Assembly (NCBI RefSeq): GCF_030548205.1
Contig: NZ_JAUORV010000018.1
Coordinates: 1 to 64,000 of the forward strand
From: Aliiglaciecola sp. 3_MG-2023
GTDB taxonomy: Bacteria > Pseudomonadota > Gammaproteobacteria > Enterobacterales > Alteromonadaceae
Reading direction: 5' to 3'
DNA length: 64,000 bases
Made by a program: the position numbers and the translations under genes. Below, one piece after another: positions 16,920 to 27,399 of the stretch (position 1 is its first letter; each line of letters starts with the position of its first letter). The notes below the pieces were generated by a model that did not search any database, was not told where the DNA came from, and saw only the letters and a program-made list of their open reading frames with translations.

Positions 16920-17570
16920 TTAGAATTTATAACCTACGGTGAGTGAATAAACAAAGGGGTCAATATCCACATCTACTGTGCCTGCAGTACCATCATTGGT
17001 AAATGTCGCTTCAGTACTGATATCGATATAGCGAGCAGAAGCGTTAACAAACCAATTGTCATCCAACATATAGTCAAAACCAATTTGCGCAGACAAACCA
17101 ACAGAGTCGTCTAATTCTAGGTCACTAAAGCCAGCTTCTTGATTGGCAGCAGTGAAATCTTCACTGAAGAAAATAGTGTAGTTGATGCCCAAACCTACAT
17201 AAGGTTGAAAGGCACTATCACCGTCTAAAAAGTGATAATTAGCTGAAACAGTAGGGGGTAAGTGTTTAGTGGAACCTAAAGCACCAACGGTATTTAAACC
17301 AATATCGTGCTCAAAAGGGGTTGCTGCTAATACTTCAATTGCCCAATTAGGAGATAGGAAGTACGCAAAATTTAAGCCTAATTGAGAGTTATTATCAACG
17401 TTTACACCTACTCCAACATCCGCTCCGCCGATAAAAACGTTGCTGCTAGATTCGTCTGGGGCAACGGTTGTTACACCAGCACGTATGATCATATCACCGG
17501 TTGTGTAGGCTTGTGCATTCGTTGCACCAAGTGCGACTGCGACTGCTAGATAAACTGCGAGTTTTTTCAT
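16920..17570 (-). CDS. ompW: OmpW-family outer-membrane protein
   Basis: The 216-residue protein has a signal peptide (cleavage after TNAQA), then the OmpW-type start GDMIIRAGVTTVAPDESS, the segment FLSPNWAIEVLAATPFEHDI and the ending VYSLTVGYKF with terminal Phe. OmpW forms an eight-stranded barrel with a hydrophobic channel for small molecules. The upstream ATG at 17582 is in frame, but GGAG lies 6 bp before the ATG at 17570, so MKKLAVYL is the preferred start. It is transcribed alone and has its own terminator. Confidence 0.93.
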   Translation of the reverse strand: MKKLAVYLAVAVALGATNAQAYTTGDMIIRAGVTTVAPDESSSNVFIGGADVGVGVNVDNNSQLGLNFAYFLSPNWAIEVLAATPFEHDIGLNTVGALGSTKHLPPTVSANYHFLDGDSAFQPYVGLGINYTIFFSEDFTAANQEAGFSDLELDDSVGLSAQIGFDYMLDDNWFVNASARYIDISTEATFTNDGTAGTVDVDIDPFVYSLTVGYKF

Positions 17571-17737
17571 GTGTTTCTCCATCGAAATAATGTGTTTAAA
17601 TTTGATGGAGAAAGCTTACCGAATTGAATTTTTATGATATTGATCTGGCTCAACCAAAAAGATTCAAAACATTGATGTAAATCAAAGTTTTATAATAGGC
17701 TTCTAAAAATCGATATTGGCGAGCAAATGTATGACGT

Positions 17738-18604
17738 TTAGTTTTGGTATTCAGTGCTTTTTCTAATCTGCCAAACGATTCCTGCGCCAAACGCATAATT
17801 GTTGTTATCTACGAGCAGGGGGCTATGGATATTGGCGGCGTTATTTTGAAAACGATAAGATGCACTCATAAACATGCGAACTGTTGGGGTTACATTGAAC
17901 ATGTAAGCGCCAGATAGTGAGACTCCTAGATAGCCCGCTTTTGCATCATATTCAGGTCGTTGTGCCGTGGCGAATTTAGCATCGACTTGATAAAAATAAT
18001 CGTGTAATTTTTCTGTTCCCCAAATGGGCGATATGCTGATTCGAAAGCGATCTTCTGATTGCAATGCACCAATATATTGGTAGGTTAATTCTGGGTTTAG
18101 TACATATCCACGGTGGGTAATAGATGAAAAGTCAGTGGAGAATACTCCACGGCTTTGTAGTTTAAATTGAATTTGTTGGATACCGGTTGCTTTTTTACCG
18201 CTTTCGAACAGTTTAACACGAATTTGTGGCCCTACTTCAAACACAAAATCGAGATCTGGCATGCCTGCTCGAACTGAATCATCGCTAGAATCTGCGCTAA
18301 ATGCGGCGTCTAAAGACAAGTCTATTTCCAACCAGCTTTTTTCTACTGCCACTGCACGAATAACACTGTTTTCTCCTACTCTGATAATGTCACCACGGTA
18401 GATGAAAAAAGGTAATACAAAACCATTGTTATGATTGTCAGCTGCTCCAGGGTATTCCGGCGTGCTGAAGCCTGCGCCTATAATACCGGCTTCCCAGCGT
18501 GGTTTTTTAATATAATCTTCATCCATCGATGTATCAATTTGCGCAAAACAAGGGAAGTTAATAAGGATTGCAATTAGCCATAATAGACTCAGTTTGAGAG
18601 ACAC
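17738..18604 (-). CDS. MipA/OmpV-family outer-membrane protein
   Basis: The 288-residue product has a signal peptide (cleavage near CFAQ) and the MipA/OmpV hallmarks GIIGAGFSTPEYPGAADN near the N-terminus and barrel strands such as LGVSLSGAYMFNVTPTVR. The family includes the MltA-interacting scaffold MipA and the osmoregulated Vibrio OmpV; the exact role here is unknown. The expected C-terminal aromatic residue is missing: the last residues are STEYQN, so the barrel may end a few residues earlier. It is separated from accC by the accC terminator. Confidence 0.85.
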   Translation of the reverse strand: MSLKLSLLWLIAILINFPCFAQIDTSMDEDYIKKPRWEAGIIGAGFSTPEYPGAADNHNNGFVLPFFIYRGDIIRVGENSVIRAVAVEKSWLEIDLSLDAAFSADSSDDSVRAGMPDLDFVFEVGPQIRVKLFESGKKATGIQQIQFKLQSRGVFSTDFSSITHRGYVLNPELTYQYIGALQSEDRFRISISPIWGTEKLHDYFYQVDAKFATAQRPEYDAKAGYLGVSLSGAYMFNVTPTVRMFMSASYRFQNNAANIHSPLLVDNNNYAFGAGIVWQIRKSTEYQN

Positions 18605-18762
18605 AAAAATACCGTTTGAATGGGAATAGTAATGAAAATTTACTACAGCAGATGTAACTAGCTCAAGCTTAATATTATAAAAATGAAAAAGTATAAGACT
18701 AATTCGTGAGGGAGTGGAATATGGCTACAACGAATGAGGTGATAGAGCCGGTAAATAATAAT

Positions 18763-18796
18763 CAGGGTCTACCTAATTTTCACTAGGTAGACCCTG
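18763..18796 (-). terminator. Perfect 13-bp hairpin after accC, probable terminator
   Basis: CAGGGTCTACCTA (18763-18775) and TAGGTAGACCCTG (18784-18796) are exact reverse complements around an 8-base loop. The stem lies 18 bp past the accC stop. The following minus-strand sequence (ATTATTATTTA) is T-rich but broken. Confidence 0.75.
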
Positions 18797-18813
18797 AGAA
18801 GCATAAACTACAA

Positions 18814-20154
18814 TCAGAGTTTCAGCTTTTTCTCTAGATAGTGGATATTTGTGCCACCGTTAAAGAAGTTTTCATCTGCCATAATGCTTTGTTGTAAAGA
18901 GATGTTAGTTTTAATTCCATCCACAACAAGTTCATCTAGGGCATGACGCATTCTGGCTATAGCCACATCACGATTTTCTCCATAGGCAATCAACTTGCCA
19001 ATCATAGAGTCGTAATGAGGCGGGACACTGTAACCTGCATAGATGTGAGATTCCCAGCGAATACCAAAACCACCTGGTGAATGGAACATATCAATTTTGC
19101 CAGGGCTAGGCATAAAGGTCTCAGGATCTTCTGCATTAATTCGACATTCAATAGCATGACCGCGAATTTGCACATCTTTTTGTTCGATGGATAAAGGTTG
19201 ACCAGCGGCAATACGAAGTTGCTCTTTGATCAAGTCCACGCCGGTAATCATTTCTGTTACTGGGTGCTCAACCTGAATACGGGTATTCATTTCAATGAAA
19301 TAAAAATCACCGTTTTCATAAAGGAATTCAAAGGTTCCCGCACCACGATAGCCGATTTCAATACAGGCTCTACGGCAGCGCTCACCGATTCGTTCACGGG
19401 TTTCTGAATTAATTCCTGGTGCTGGTGCTTCTTCAACGACTTTTTGATGGCGTCGTTGCATTGAGCAATCACGTTCACCTAAATGAACCGCGTTACCTTG
19501 ACCGTCGGAGAGTACTTGAATTTCAACGTGACGTGGATTTTCTAAGAATTTTTCCATGTACACAGTCGCATTACCAAAGGCTGCTCCTGCTTCGGCCTGA
19601 GTCATTGAAATAGCTTCAATTAGCTCTGACTCTTCACGCACCACGCGCATTCCTCTACCACCACCGCCACCAGCGGCTTTAACGATAATTGGGTAACCAA
19701 TGCGTTTGGCGATACTTTTGTTGCGTTCTGGATCGTCATTAAGAGGACCATCAGAACCAGGTACACAAGGCACTCCTGCTTCTTTCATGGACTTAATGGC
19801 CGAGACCTTGTCGCCCATCAAAGTAATGGTTTCTGCTTTTGGACCAATGAAAATAAAACCACTTTTTTCAACTGCTTCTGCAAACTCTGCATTTTCAGCT
19901 AAAAAACCGTATCCTGGGTGGATAGCAACTGAATTAGATACTTCAGCGGCGGCAATGATTCGGGGGATATTTAAATAGCTTTCTGTGGCTGAAGCTTTAC
20001 CTATACAGATAGATTCATCTGCAAGCAAAACGTGTTTCAGATCCTTATCTGCAGTGGAATGTACAGCGACGGTTTTGATCCCCATCTCCTTACATGCACG
20101 CAGAATACGAAGTGCTATTTCACCCCGGTTCGCAATTAAGACTTTATCAAGCAT
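18814..20154 (-). CDS. accC: Acetyl-CoA carboxylase, biotin carboxylase subunit
   Basis: AccC uses ATP and bicarbonate to carboxylate the biotin on AccB, the first committed step of fatty-acid synthesis. The 446-residue protein has the standard length and motifs: start [20 protein letters not shown], the glycine-rich ATP loop [34 protein letters not shown] and [17 protein letters not shown]. It lies 14 bp behind accB in the same operon. In many relatives prmA follows directly; here a transcription terminator and about 14 kb of other genes intervene. Confidence 0.98.
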   Translation of the reverse strand: MLDKVLIANRGEIALRILRACKEMGIKTVAVHSTADKDLKHVLLADESICIGKASATESYLNIPRIIAAAEVSNSVAIHPGYGFLAENAEFAEAVEKSGFIFIGPKAETITLMGDKVSAIKSMKEAGVPCVPGSDGPLNDDPERNKSIAKRIGYPIIVKAAGGGGGRGMRVVREESELIEAISMTQAEAGAAFGNATVYMEKFLENPRHVEIQVLSDGQGNAVHLGERDCSMQRRHQKVVEEAPAPGINSETRERIGERCRRACIEIGYRGAGTFEFLYENGDFYFIEMNTRIQVEHPVTEMITGVDLIKEQLRIAAGQPLSIEQKDVQIRGHAIECRINAEDPETFMPSPGKIDMFHSPGGFGIRWESHIYAGYSVPPHYDSMIGKLIAYGENRDVAIARMRHALDELVVDGIKTNISLQQSIMADENFFNGGTNIHYLEKKLKL

Positions 20155-20168
20155 GGCAATTCGCTCGC

Positions 20169-20612
20169 TTATTCGATTACGAACATGGGTTGATCAAATT
20201 CAACAGGTTCTTGGTTTTCTACCAATATTTGTTTTATAACACCTGTTTTATCGGCTTCTATTTGGTTCATCATTTTCATTGCTTCAACAATACATAATGT
20301 GTCACCAACATTCACTTTTTGACCCACTTCAACAAATGCAGGTGAAGTAGGTGAAGCTGAGCGATAAAAGGTACCGACCATAGGCGATTTCACAACATGA
20401 CCTGATATTTCAGGACTTGCTGCAGGAGTAGCAGGAGCTGCGGCTGGAGCAGCGGCTACTGGAGCAGGTGCTGGAGCATACTGCACAGGCGCTTGTGAAG
20501 AAGCACTCGCCCGATGAATACGTACTGACTCTTCACCTTCAGTAATTTCAAGTTCAGAAATACCTGACTCTTCTACTAGTTCTATCAATTTCTTTATTTT
20601 ACGAATATCCAT
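20169..20612 (-). CDS. accB: Acetyl-CoA carboxylase biotin carboxyl carrier protein
   Basis: The 147-residue carrier has an N-terminal dimerisation part ([18 protein letters not shown]), a flexible Ala/Pro linker at about residues 40-75 and the biotinyl domain with the attachment site [12 protein letters not shown], biotin on Lys113. Size and layout match the E. coli protein. It is preceded by aroQ at 27 bp and followed by accC at 14 bp. Confidence 0.98.
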   Translation of the reverse strand: MDIRKIKKLIELVEESGISELEITEGEESVRIHRASASSQAPVQYAPAPAPVAAAPAAAPATPAASPEISGHVVKSPMVGTFYRSASPTSPAFVEVGQKVNVGDTLCIVEAMKMMNQIEADKTGVIKQILVENQEPVEFDQPMFVIE

Positions 20613-20639
20613 TTAAGCTCTCTTTAGTTACTCATTAAA

Positions 20640-21074
20640 TTAATTTTGGCAATGGCCTTTGGCAGCAATTAATGCAGCTTTATAACCGTAATCTCCCAAT
20701 CCACAAATTACCCCTTGGGCAACATCTGATAAGTAGGAGTGTTTTCTAAATTCTTCGCGCGCGTGCACATTTGATAAATGCACTTCTATAAAGGGTATAC
20801 TCACACTCAATAGCGCGTCTCTAATCGCAACGCTTGTATGGGTAAATGCTCCAGGATTTATAATAATAAAATCGACATTCCCCATGGCATTGTGAATTGT
20901 GTCTATCAATTCATGTTCAGCATTTGATTGCAAATGCACTAGCTCAATGCTTTCCTGATTTGCTAGTATTGTTAATTCATCTACAATATCTTGTAACGTC
21001 TTCGACCCATATATGCCGGGTTCACGCTTTCCCAACATATTGAGGTTTGGACCGTTTAATAATAAAAATTTCAC
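20640..21074 (-). CDS. aroQ: Type II 3-dehydroquinate dehydratase
   Basis: AroQ catalyses the third step of the shikimate pathway. The 144-residue protein has the type II signature [20 protein letters not shown] with the active-site Tyr, then [14 protein letters not shown] and [16 protein letters not shown], and [20 protein letters not shown]. The gene order aroQ-accB-accC is widespread in gammaproteobacteria. It is divergent from acpH across a 210-bp AT-rich gap that must carry both promoters, though no convincing box was assigned. Confidence 0.97.
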   Translation of the reverse strand: MKFLLLNGPNLNMLGKREPGIYGSKTLQDIVDELTILANQESIELVHLQSNAEHELIDTIHNAMGNVDFIIINPGAFTHTSVAIRDALLSVSIPFIEVHLSNVHAREEFRKHSYLSDVAQGVICGLGDYGYKAALIAAKGHCQN

Positions 21075-21284
21075 GAATTTGTCGCTATCTTCTTTTAAAT
21101 TTCATTGTAGTGATACTCTTAACGTAAATTTGTTCAAAGTCAAATAAGAATCGAACGAAAATTGGTCAATTAAAAGTTGTCTAGAGTAATTATAGAGAAT
21201 AGTGCCCAATTAGCAGCAAAATACTGGTCTTATCAGCGAAGTTTACTGCATCTTTTCTAAGTTATAGCTCAAAAGGTAAGGTTT

Positions 21285-21869
21285 TTGAATTATTTAGCCC
21301 ATATCCACCTAGCGCATGTTTCACAAACGAGCCTGTTGGGTAACTTTTTAGGAGATTTTGTAAAAGGAAGCAATTTAGATCATCTACCCACTTCTTTACA
21401 GCACGGCATTCGCTTACACAGGAAAATTGATTCATATACCGATAATCACCCTGTTGTTAAATCACTTCGAAAGCAGTTTTCTGCTAATTTACGCCGTATG
21501 TCAGGGGTTATGATTGATATTTACTTTGATCACTTACTTTCACTGCACTGGCCAAGTTTTACAGTCCAACCCCAGCAAGTGGTCTTGTCTGCATTTTACC
21601 AACAATTGAAAGAAGAGCCGTCTAAGCATAGTCAACATTTTGCTTCTGTGCGTGCGGGTTTGTTAAAGCATCAGTGGTTACAAAATTATAATGAACGAAA
21701 AAGTTGTTTAGGCGCTTATCAACAAATTGAGAAACGATTAAATAGGCGAATTGAATTCGCTCAGGAAGGGTATCAATTCATGAATTTATACCATGCTCAG
21801 ATAGAACAAGATTTTTTGGCGTTCTATCCTGAACTCATACATTATGTGCAAACAGTAGAACTAGATTAA
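21285..21869 (+). CDS. acpH: Acyl carrier protein phosphodiesterase AcpH
   Basis: AcpH removes the 4'-phosphopantetheine group from acyl carrier protein. The 194-residue protein matches the E. coli AcpH start (MNYLAHIHLAHVSQTSLLGN, then FLGDFVKGS) and has the HD-like metal residues in HRKIDSYTDNHPVVK. The start is a TTG codon at 21285, with AAGG a few bases upstream; no in-frame ATG gives the conserved N-terminus. It is followed 10 bp later by upp, so the two probably form an operon. Confidence 0.92.
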   Translation: MNYLAHIHLAHVSQTSLLGNFLGDFVKGSNLDHLPTSLQHGIRLHRKIDSYTDNHPVVKSLRKQFSANLRRMSGVMIDIYFDHLLSLHWPSFTVQPQQVVLSAFYQQLKEEPSKHSQHFASVRAGLLKHQWLQNYNERKSCLGAYQQIEKRLNRRIEFAQEGYQFMNLYHAQIEQDFLAFYPELIHYVQTVELD

Positions 21870-21879
21870 AGGATGAATT

Positions 21880-22509
21880 ATGGCAGTCCACGAAATTAAA
21901 CACCCATTAATTTTACACAAAATTGGCTTGATGCGAGCGAAGGGTATTAGTAGTAAAGATTTTCGAGAACTTGCGAGTGAAGTTGGCAACCTTTTGACCT
22001 ATGAAGCGACTCGGGATCTGCAAACCGAGCAAGCAAGTATTCCTGGTTGGACTGGCGAATCCATCGAGGTGGCCAAAATTAAAGGCAAAAAGATCACTGT
22101 TGTACCAATTCTGCGGGCTGGATTAGGAATGTTAGATGGTGTTTTGCAATTAATTCCCAATGCCAAAATAAGCGTCGTAGGATTATATCGCAACGAAGAA
22201 ACACTGGAGCCTGTCGCGTATTTTGACAAAGTGGTTAAGGATGTTGACTTGCGTACTGCGCTAATTGTTGACCCCATGTTGGCAACTGGAGGCACTTTAA
22301 TCGCTACCATAGACCTGTTAAAGCAGAAGCAATGTAAAAAAATACTAGGCTTATTTTTGGTCGCCGCGCCAGAAGGCATTGCAGAGGTTGTTAAAAAACA
22401 TCCAGATGTAGATATATATGTGGCAGCAATTGATGAAAAGTTAGACCACCGAGGTTATATATTGCCAGGGTTGGGAGATGCTGGAGATAAAATATTTGGC
22501 ACCCGTTGA
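21880..22509 (+). CDS. upp: Uracil phosphoribosyltransferase
   Basis: Upp salvages uracil with PRPP to give UMP. The 209-residue length is standard. Motifs seen are [21 protein letters not shown] at the N-terminus, the PRPP-binding loop [20 protein letters not shown] and the uracil-recognition end [20 protein letters not shown]. It follows acpH at 10 bp with its own ribosome site (AAGGATGA). No uraA permease gene is present beside it. Confidence 0.97.
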   Translation: MAVHEIKHPLILHKIGLMRAKGISSKDFRELASEVGNLLTYEATRDLQTEQASIPGWTGESIEVAKIKGKKITVVPILRAGLGMLDGVLQLIPNAKISVVGLYRNEETLEPVAYFDKVVKDVDLRTALIVDPMLATGGTLIATIDLLKQKQCKKILGLFLVAAPEGIAEVVKKHPDVDIYVAAIDEKLDHRGYILPGLGDAGDKIFGTR

Positions 22510-22680
22510 TATTGGCTTCGTTTGTTAGCAGGTATTAATCGCAAATTTCGCTGTTGTAAAGGTCAAGTTATAAAATAGTTGGTTAGCAAGCTATATTGAG
22601 TAATAATCAAGTTTTGCTTTTTAGTGTATTTATTCAACATGTTTGGCTAAAACTAGTACAACCTTGGGGCGTTACCAACT

Positions 22681-25600
22681 TTGCTTGAAAATTCTAAAAA
22701 TAGCGTTGCATGTTGCGGAAGAAATTTATGTCAGTTGATTAGTTCTGCTTTTATTGCTTGTATTTCAATTCTCTGGGGATTGCATGTTGCAGCAGACCCA
22801 CTAATTAGTGAACCCAAATTTGTACAATTATCAACCGTACAAGGGTTGTCGCAAGATACAATTAATGACTTACTAATTGATTCCAGCGGCTTCCTTTGGC
22901 TAGCCACTCAAGCTGGATTAAATCGATTTGATGGTTATCGAGTGGAACATTTTGACGGCAATGAAATGCAACTGGCTGACATTTCCATCGAAATTATTTT
23001 TGAGGATAACAACCAAAATATTTGGGTAGGTACAGGTCGTTCCGGTCTTTTTAAGATCGAGACGAAAACCGGCGAAACCAAACTAGTTGACGATTTTATT
23101 GAAGGCAATAGTACTTGGTCGGATAGTGTCACTAGTATCAGCCAATTGGCGAACAACCAAATTATAGTCAGTACTGAACGAAGTGTTTATATTGTTAGCC
23201 CTGATCTGGGTAAAGCCTCGTTATTGTATCAATTACCGAAAAACCAGCAGCTCGTTCAATTTAGAATCAATGCCGCGCTATTTTTGACGGATAAATTATT
23301 ACTGGGGCGCAGTGATGGATTATTCGAGGTAAACTTGGATAGCGGCAAAGAGCGTCAAATAACCTTAGTCGATGAAGCCAACCTCGAACCAATTAACAAC
23401 TTATTTTTAGCCAGTGATAATGTTGTTTGGATTGGCAGTAAGTTAGGTTTGTTTTGCATTACATTAAACCCCAATAATGGGTTAAACCTGATTGATCACG
23501 CATTAACTATTCCTATTTTAGACGTTTATGAGACAAGCTATGGAAGTTTGTATATTGGTTCCGAACGAGGGTTGTTTAGCTTTGACCCTTCATCAGGGCA
23601 ACTGCAAGATTATCTAAACCCCTCTGATAGTCGCTTCTACATATCATCAGATAGCGTGACCGCAGTTGAAATGGATAGCAAAGGCAACTTGTGGTTAGGC
23701 TCTCCATTTGATGGTGCGCTGTATTGGTCGACCCAAAGCACGAAGTTCGAAAACGTGGGTCAAAACAAAGATGATGAAATTCAGTTAAGTAGTAATAGTG
23801 TGAAGTCTTTTGCACAATTTAATGATGAAGGTTTGTGGATAGGCACAAGCAACGGTCTTAATTATTATCATCTTAAAGAACATGAATTACGCGGTCACTG
23901 GTTTACTGAAGATATTGTCGGCACTAAGCGAGCCAGAATACGCGATATAGAAACCTTTGGTGACAACACCTTATTGTTAAATACCGATGGGGGATTATGG
24001 TCTTTTGATACCAAGACCAAAACTTATGCGCTGGCGAACAGTTCTGATTCAAAGGTGGCGCAACTTTTAAGTTCGAGGTTAGGTAGCTTTGCCAAAGATA
24101 ATAATGGGCGCTACTGGTTTAGTAACTTTGAAAAATTTTATACCTATGATGCACTTACGGGCGTGGTGTCCGAAGTCGAGACCCTGAATAAACAAATTGA
24201 TGCCAGTGCGTCATATGGCTTTTTAGGCGCTAGCCGGGCCTACAAGGATCTGTTGTGGATAGCTGAAAGGGAAAAATTGTGGGCATACAATACGCAAACC
24301 GATAGTTTACAAAGTGTACATGAGTTAGAACGCGCTAACATGGGGCAACCAGTATACCCAGAGAGCGTGGTTGAAGATAATAACGGAACCCTGTGGATTG
24401 CCTATCCTGGAGCGGGCTTGGTTGGCTTAGATTCAACAATTTATACGCCGAAATATGGCTTCGACAAGCAGAGTTTACTGCCAAGTAATATGATTTACGG
24501 TATTAACCAAGATGAAAATGGTGCCATATGGATGAGCTCCCATGCGGGGTTGTTGAAATTCGATCCCGCAGGGCCTTATCTACAACAATTTGGGATTTCT
24601 GAGGGGTTAGATGGAAAAGAATTCAATGGTTTGTCTCATATCGTTTTACAGGATGGACGTTTAGTCTATGGCTCTCAAAAAGGCCTTAGTATTTTTGATC
24701 CGGCCTCTTTTAAAACTCAAGATGCGGTGCCGCCCGAAGTCAAAATAACCTCGATCAAACTCAGTTCCAGTACTCTTAATATGCCCTTAGTAAACTTGGA
24801 CAAAAGGGTGGTGTTACTCGATCATAAAGATGCTGGTTTAACCATAGAGTTTTCTACCCTTGCTTTTGAACATCAAAATACTACCCAATACCAATATAGA
24901 CTTGATGGAACGGATAGCTATATCTATCCAGCAACAACGGATTCTCAAGTCACTTTTCCTAAACTAGATCCTGGTGAATATGTTTTTTCCGCGATTTCTT
25001 TTGACCCTATGACTGGGGTCAAAAGCCCTCCAGCTTCTGTGCATATTTTTGTGAAATATTCACCTTGGTTATCGCCAGCGGCATATACCATCTACATTTT
25101 TGTTTTCGTGTCTATGGTGCTGTTTTGGTGGTACAGACGAGATTTACAAAATAAACAGGTGATGTCGGCTCATGCTCAAGCATTGCAGAGTAAAAATCGC
25201 TTAACCCTAGCCTTAAGTGCCAGTAACAGTAATGTTTGGGAGTGGCGTTCGGATACCAAGGAGTTTTATGCTCCAAGAATTTCCGAAGAATTAGGTTATA
25301 AGTCTGATGATAATGTATTGAGCTTTGACGCACACATGGATCTTATTCATGAAGAAGACAGAGCTGTATTCAAGTCTAACTGGCAGGGCTTTATCAACAA
25401 AAACAGTCATGGTTTAGACGTAACCTACCGATTACGTTCTCGAACAGGTGAATGGCTTTGGTATCGTGATGTTGGCAATGAGGTTATCGATGAAACTGGC
25501 ATGGAAAGAGTTGTTGCTGGTACCTATAGCAATGTGACTGAAACCGTTGCCGACCGAGAAAAGGTTAGATTGTTCGGTGAAGCCTTTAAACATACCCGAG

Positions 25601-27234
25601 ATTGGGTAGTGATTTTTAATACTCAGTTAGTGCCCGTGGCAGTGAATACCGCTTTTTGTGACGCTTTTGGCATAGATGAAGATGGCGATTTAATGCGCCA
25701 ATTAACGCGTCTGTTTAAATTGAATGCCGACTATCCCCCTCGATTTTGGAAAAAGCTATCTGAATTGAAGGTCACAGGGCATTGGAAAGGTGAAGAGCAG
25801 TTAAATATTAATGACGATAAAGTGTTAAATGTGCTCATTAATATGACGTCTATTGCCAGTATGCGAGCACAAGGAGAAATCGATTATTATCTAATGATCA
25901 TGTCGGATATTAGCGAACAAAAAGAAGCGGAAAGTGAACTACGCCGACTGGCTAACTTCGATGGTTTGACCGATCTTCCCAATCGTACGTTGCTATTAGA
26001 TAGGATCAAGCATGGTATTGATCATGCTGCTCGACATAAATCTAAAATGGGTGTGTTCTTTATCGATTTAGATCGTTTTAAACAGGTAAACGATAGCTTG
26101 GGGCATAAAGCCGGAGATGAACTGCTTAAAGTTGTTGCTCAGCGACTGACCAATCTATTAAGAAAGGACGATACGGTTGCGCGCTTAGGCGGCGATGAAT
26201 TTGTTGTGATGGTAGAAGAGGTTAAGCACCCAGATCGTTTAAGTATTTTGGCTGAGCAGCTAATTAATATCCTTGAAGCGCCTATACAATTGGGCAACCA
26301 AACCGTCAGCGTATCTTCAAGTGTGGGTATTGCTATTTATCCCGGAGATGCCGATACGCCGGAAGAGTTATTAAGAAATGCGGATTTAGCTATGTATCAC
26401 GCTAAAGAGCAAGGGCGTAGTAACTTTCAATATTTCACTCAACATATGAATGAAAAAGCCAAAGACCGTTTGTTAATGGAGAATCGTCTTAAAAAAGCTC
26501 ATCAAAGCAAAGCTTTTATCAATTACTACCAACCCATAGTCAATACGAAAACAGGGTTAGTGGGGGGCTTTGAATTATTGATGCGTTGGCCAGATGCCAA
26601 TGGCATGGTACCTCCTGATCAATTTATCCCTGTTGCTGAAGAGTTAGGGCTAATTGAAAACATGACTTGGGATGCTTTGGAGCGAGCCATGCCGGTGCTA
26701 AGTGAATGGCAGAGCAAAGGGCGGGAAGTGTATTTGTCGGTTAATCTCTCAGCACGCCACTTTGAGCGGCAAATCTCAATTGACCACATAGAATTGCTAT
26801 TAGAACAATACGGTTTACCTGTGTCTAGCTTGAGATTTGAAATTACTGAAAGTGCGCTAATGAGAGACTATGAGCGTGCCTTACATTATATGGATTCAAT
26901 GCGTCAACGTGGTTTTATTATTGCCCTAGATGATTTTGGTACAGGTTATTCGTCTCTAAAATATCTAAAAGAATTCCCCATCCAAGTTCTTAAAGTGGAT
27001 AAAAGTTTTGTCGATGATATTGGCAAAAATAAGAGCAACGAAGCGTTAGTATTAACCACTCTGCGGATGGCCGATAGCCTCGGGATGTATTGCGTTGCAG
27101 AAGGGATTGAACAACAAGTACAAATTGATTTCTTTAATCAACATGGTTGTAATCATCTGCAAGGTTACTTTTATTCTAAGCCTGTACCAGAAGATCAAAC
27201 CGCCGCGTTAATTGCTAAAAGTTGGTTGCTATAA
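22681..27234 (+). CDS. Beta-propeller sensor with PAS, GGDEF and EAL domains
   Basis: The 1517-residue membrane protein joins a periplasmic sensor to cyclic-di-GMP enzymes. After a signal/anchor segment come repeated propeller blades of the Reg_prop type (for example DSSGFLWLATQAGLNRFDGY) to about residue 690, a Y_Y_Y domain to about 790, a transmembrane helix near 800-820, PAS-like regions, then GGDEF (1170-1174) with the intact inhibitory R-K-D-D site five residues before it, and a C-terminal EAL domain. In the EAL motif Glu1298 is kept but the motif reads E-L-L; DDFGTGYSSL and later motifs are intact. The start is a TTG with a weak ribosome site, so the exact N-terminus is uncertain. Confidence 0.93.
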   Translation: MLENSKNSVACCGRNLCQLISSAFIACISILWGLHVAADPLISEPKFVQLSTVQGLSQDTINDLLIDSSGFLWLATQAGLNRFDGYRVEHFDGNEMQLADISIEIIFEDNNQNIWVGTGRSGLFKIETKTGETKLVDDFIEGNSTWSDSVTSISQLANNQIIVSTERSVYIVSPDLGKASLLYQLPKNQQLVQFRINAALFLTDKLLLGRSDGLFEVNLDSGKERQITLVDEANLEPINNLFLASDNVVWIGSKLGLFCITLNPNNGLNLIDHALTIPILDVYETSYGSLYIGSERGLFSFDPSSGQLQDYLNPSDSRFYISSDSVTAVEMDSKGNLWLGSPFDGALYWSTQSTKFENVGQNKDDEIQLSSNSVKSFAQFNDEGLWIGTSNGLNYYHLKEHELRGHWFTEDIVGTKRARIRDIETFGDNTLLLNTDGGLWSFDTKTKTYALANSSDSKVAQLLSSRLGSFAKDNNGRYWFSNFEKFYTYDALTGVVSEVETLNKQIDASASYGFLGASRAYKDLLWIAEREKLWAYNTQTDSLQSVHELERANMGQPVYPESVVEDNNGTLWIAYPGAGLVGLDSTIYTPKYGFDKQSLLPSNMIYGINQDENGAIWMSSHAGLLKFDPAGPYLQQFGISEGLDGKEFNGLSHIVLQDGRLVYGSQKGLSIFDPASFKTQDAVPPEVKITSIKLSSSTLNMPLVNLDKRVVLLDHKDAGLTIEFSTLAFEHQNTTQYQYRLDGTDSYIYPATTDSQVTFPKLDPGEYVFSAISFDPMTGVKSPPASVHIFVKYSPWLSPAAYTIYIFVFVSMVLFWWYRRDLQNKQVMSAHAQALQSKNRLTLALSASNSNVWEWRSDTKEFYAPRISEELGYKSDDNVLSFDAHMDLIHEEDRAVFKSNWQGFINKNSHGLDVTYRLRSRTGEWLWYRDVGNEVIDETGMERVVAGTYSNVTETVADREKVRLFGEAFKHTRDWVVIFNTQLVPVAVNTAFCDAFGIDEDGDLMRQLTRLFKLNADYPPRFWKKLSELKVTGHWKGEEQLNINDDKVLNVLINMTSIASMRAQGEIDYYLMIMSDISEQKEAESELRRLANFDGLTDLPNRTLLLDRIKHGIDHAARHKSKMGVFFIDLDRFKQVNDSLGHKAGDELLKVVAQRLTNLLRKDDTVARLGGDEFVVMVEEVKHPDRLSILAEQLINILEAPIQLGNQTVSVSSSVGIAIYPGDADTPEELLRNADLAMYHAKEQGRSNFQYFTQHMNEKAKDRLLMENRLKKAHQSKAFINYYQPIVNTKTGLVGGFELLMRWPDANGMVPPDQFIPVAEELGLIENMTWDALERAMPVLSEWQSKGREVYLSVNLSARHFERQISIDHIELLLEQYGLPVSSLRFEITESALMRDYERALHYMDSMRQRGFIIALDDFGTGYSSLKYLKEFPIQVLKVDKSFVDDIGKNKSNEALVLTTLRMADSLGMYCVAEGIEQQVQIDFFNQHGCNHLQGYFYSKPVPEDQTAALIAKSWLL

Positions 27235-27399
27235 GCGAAATTGCTCTGGGAGCTATGTATTTATCTGTTTCCCTAACCGCTAGTCGAAAACAAGTTCTTT
27301 GACTACCTATATGACTGCTCATGATTAGTGCCCAGCCAGTGGCTTATAAAGAAGCTTACACTACTCCTACCGAAGCTTGCTTAGCAGCCTGTATAACGG

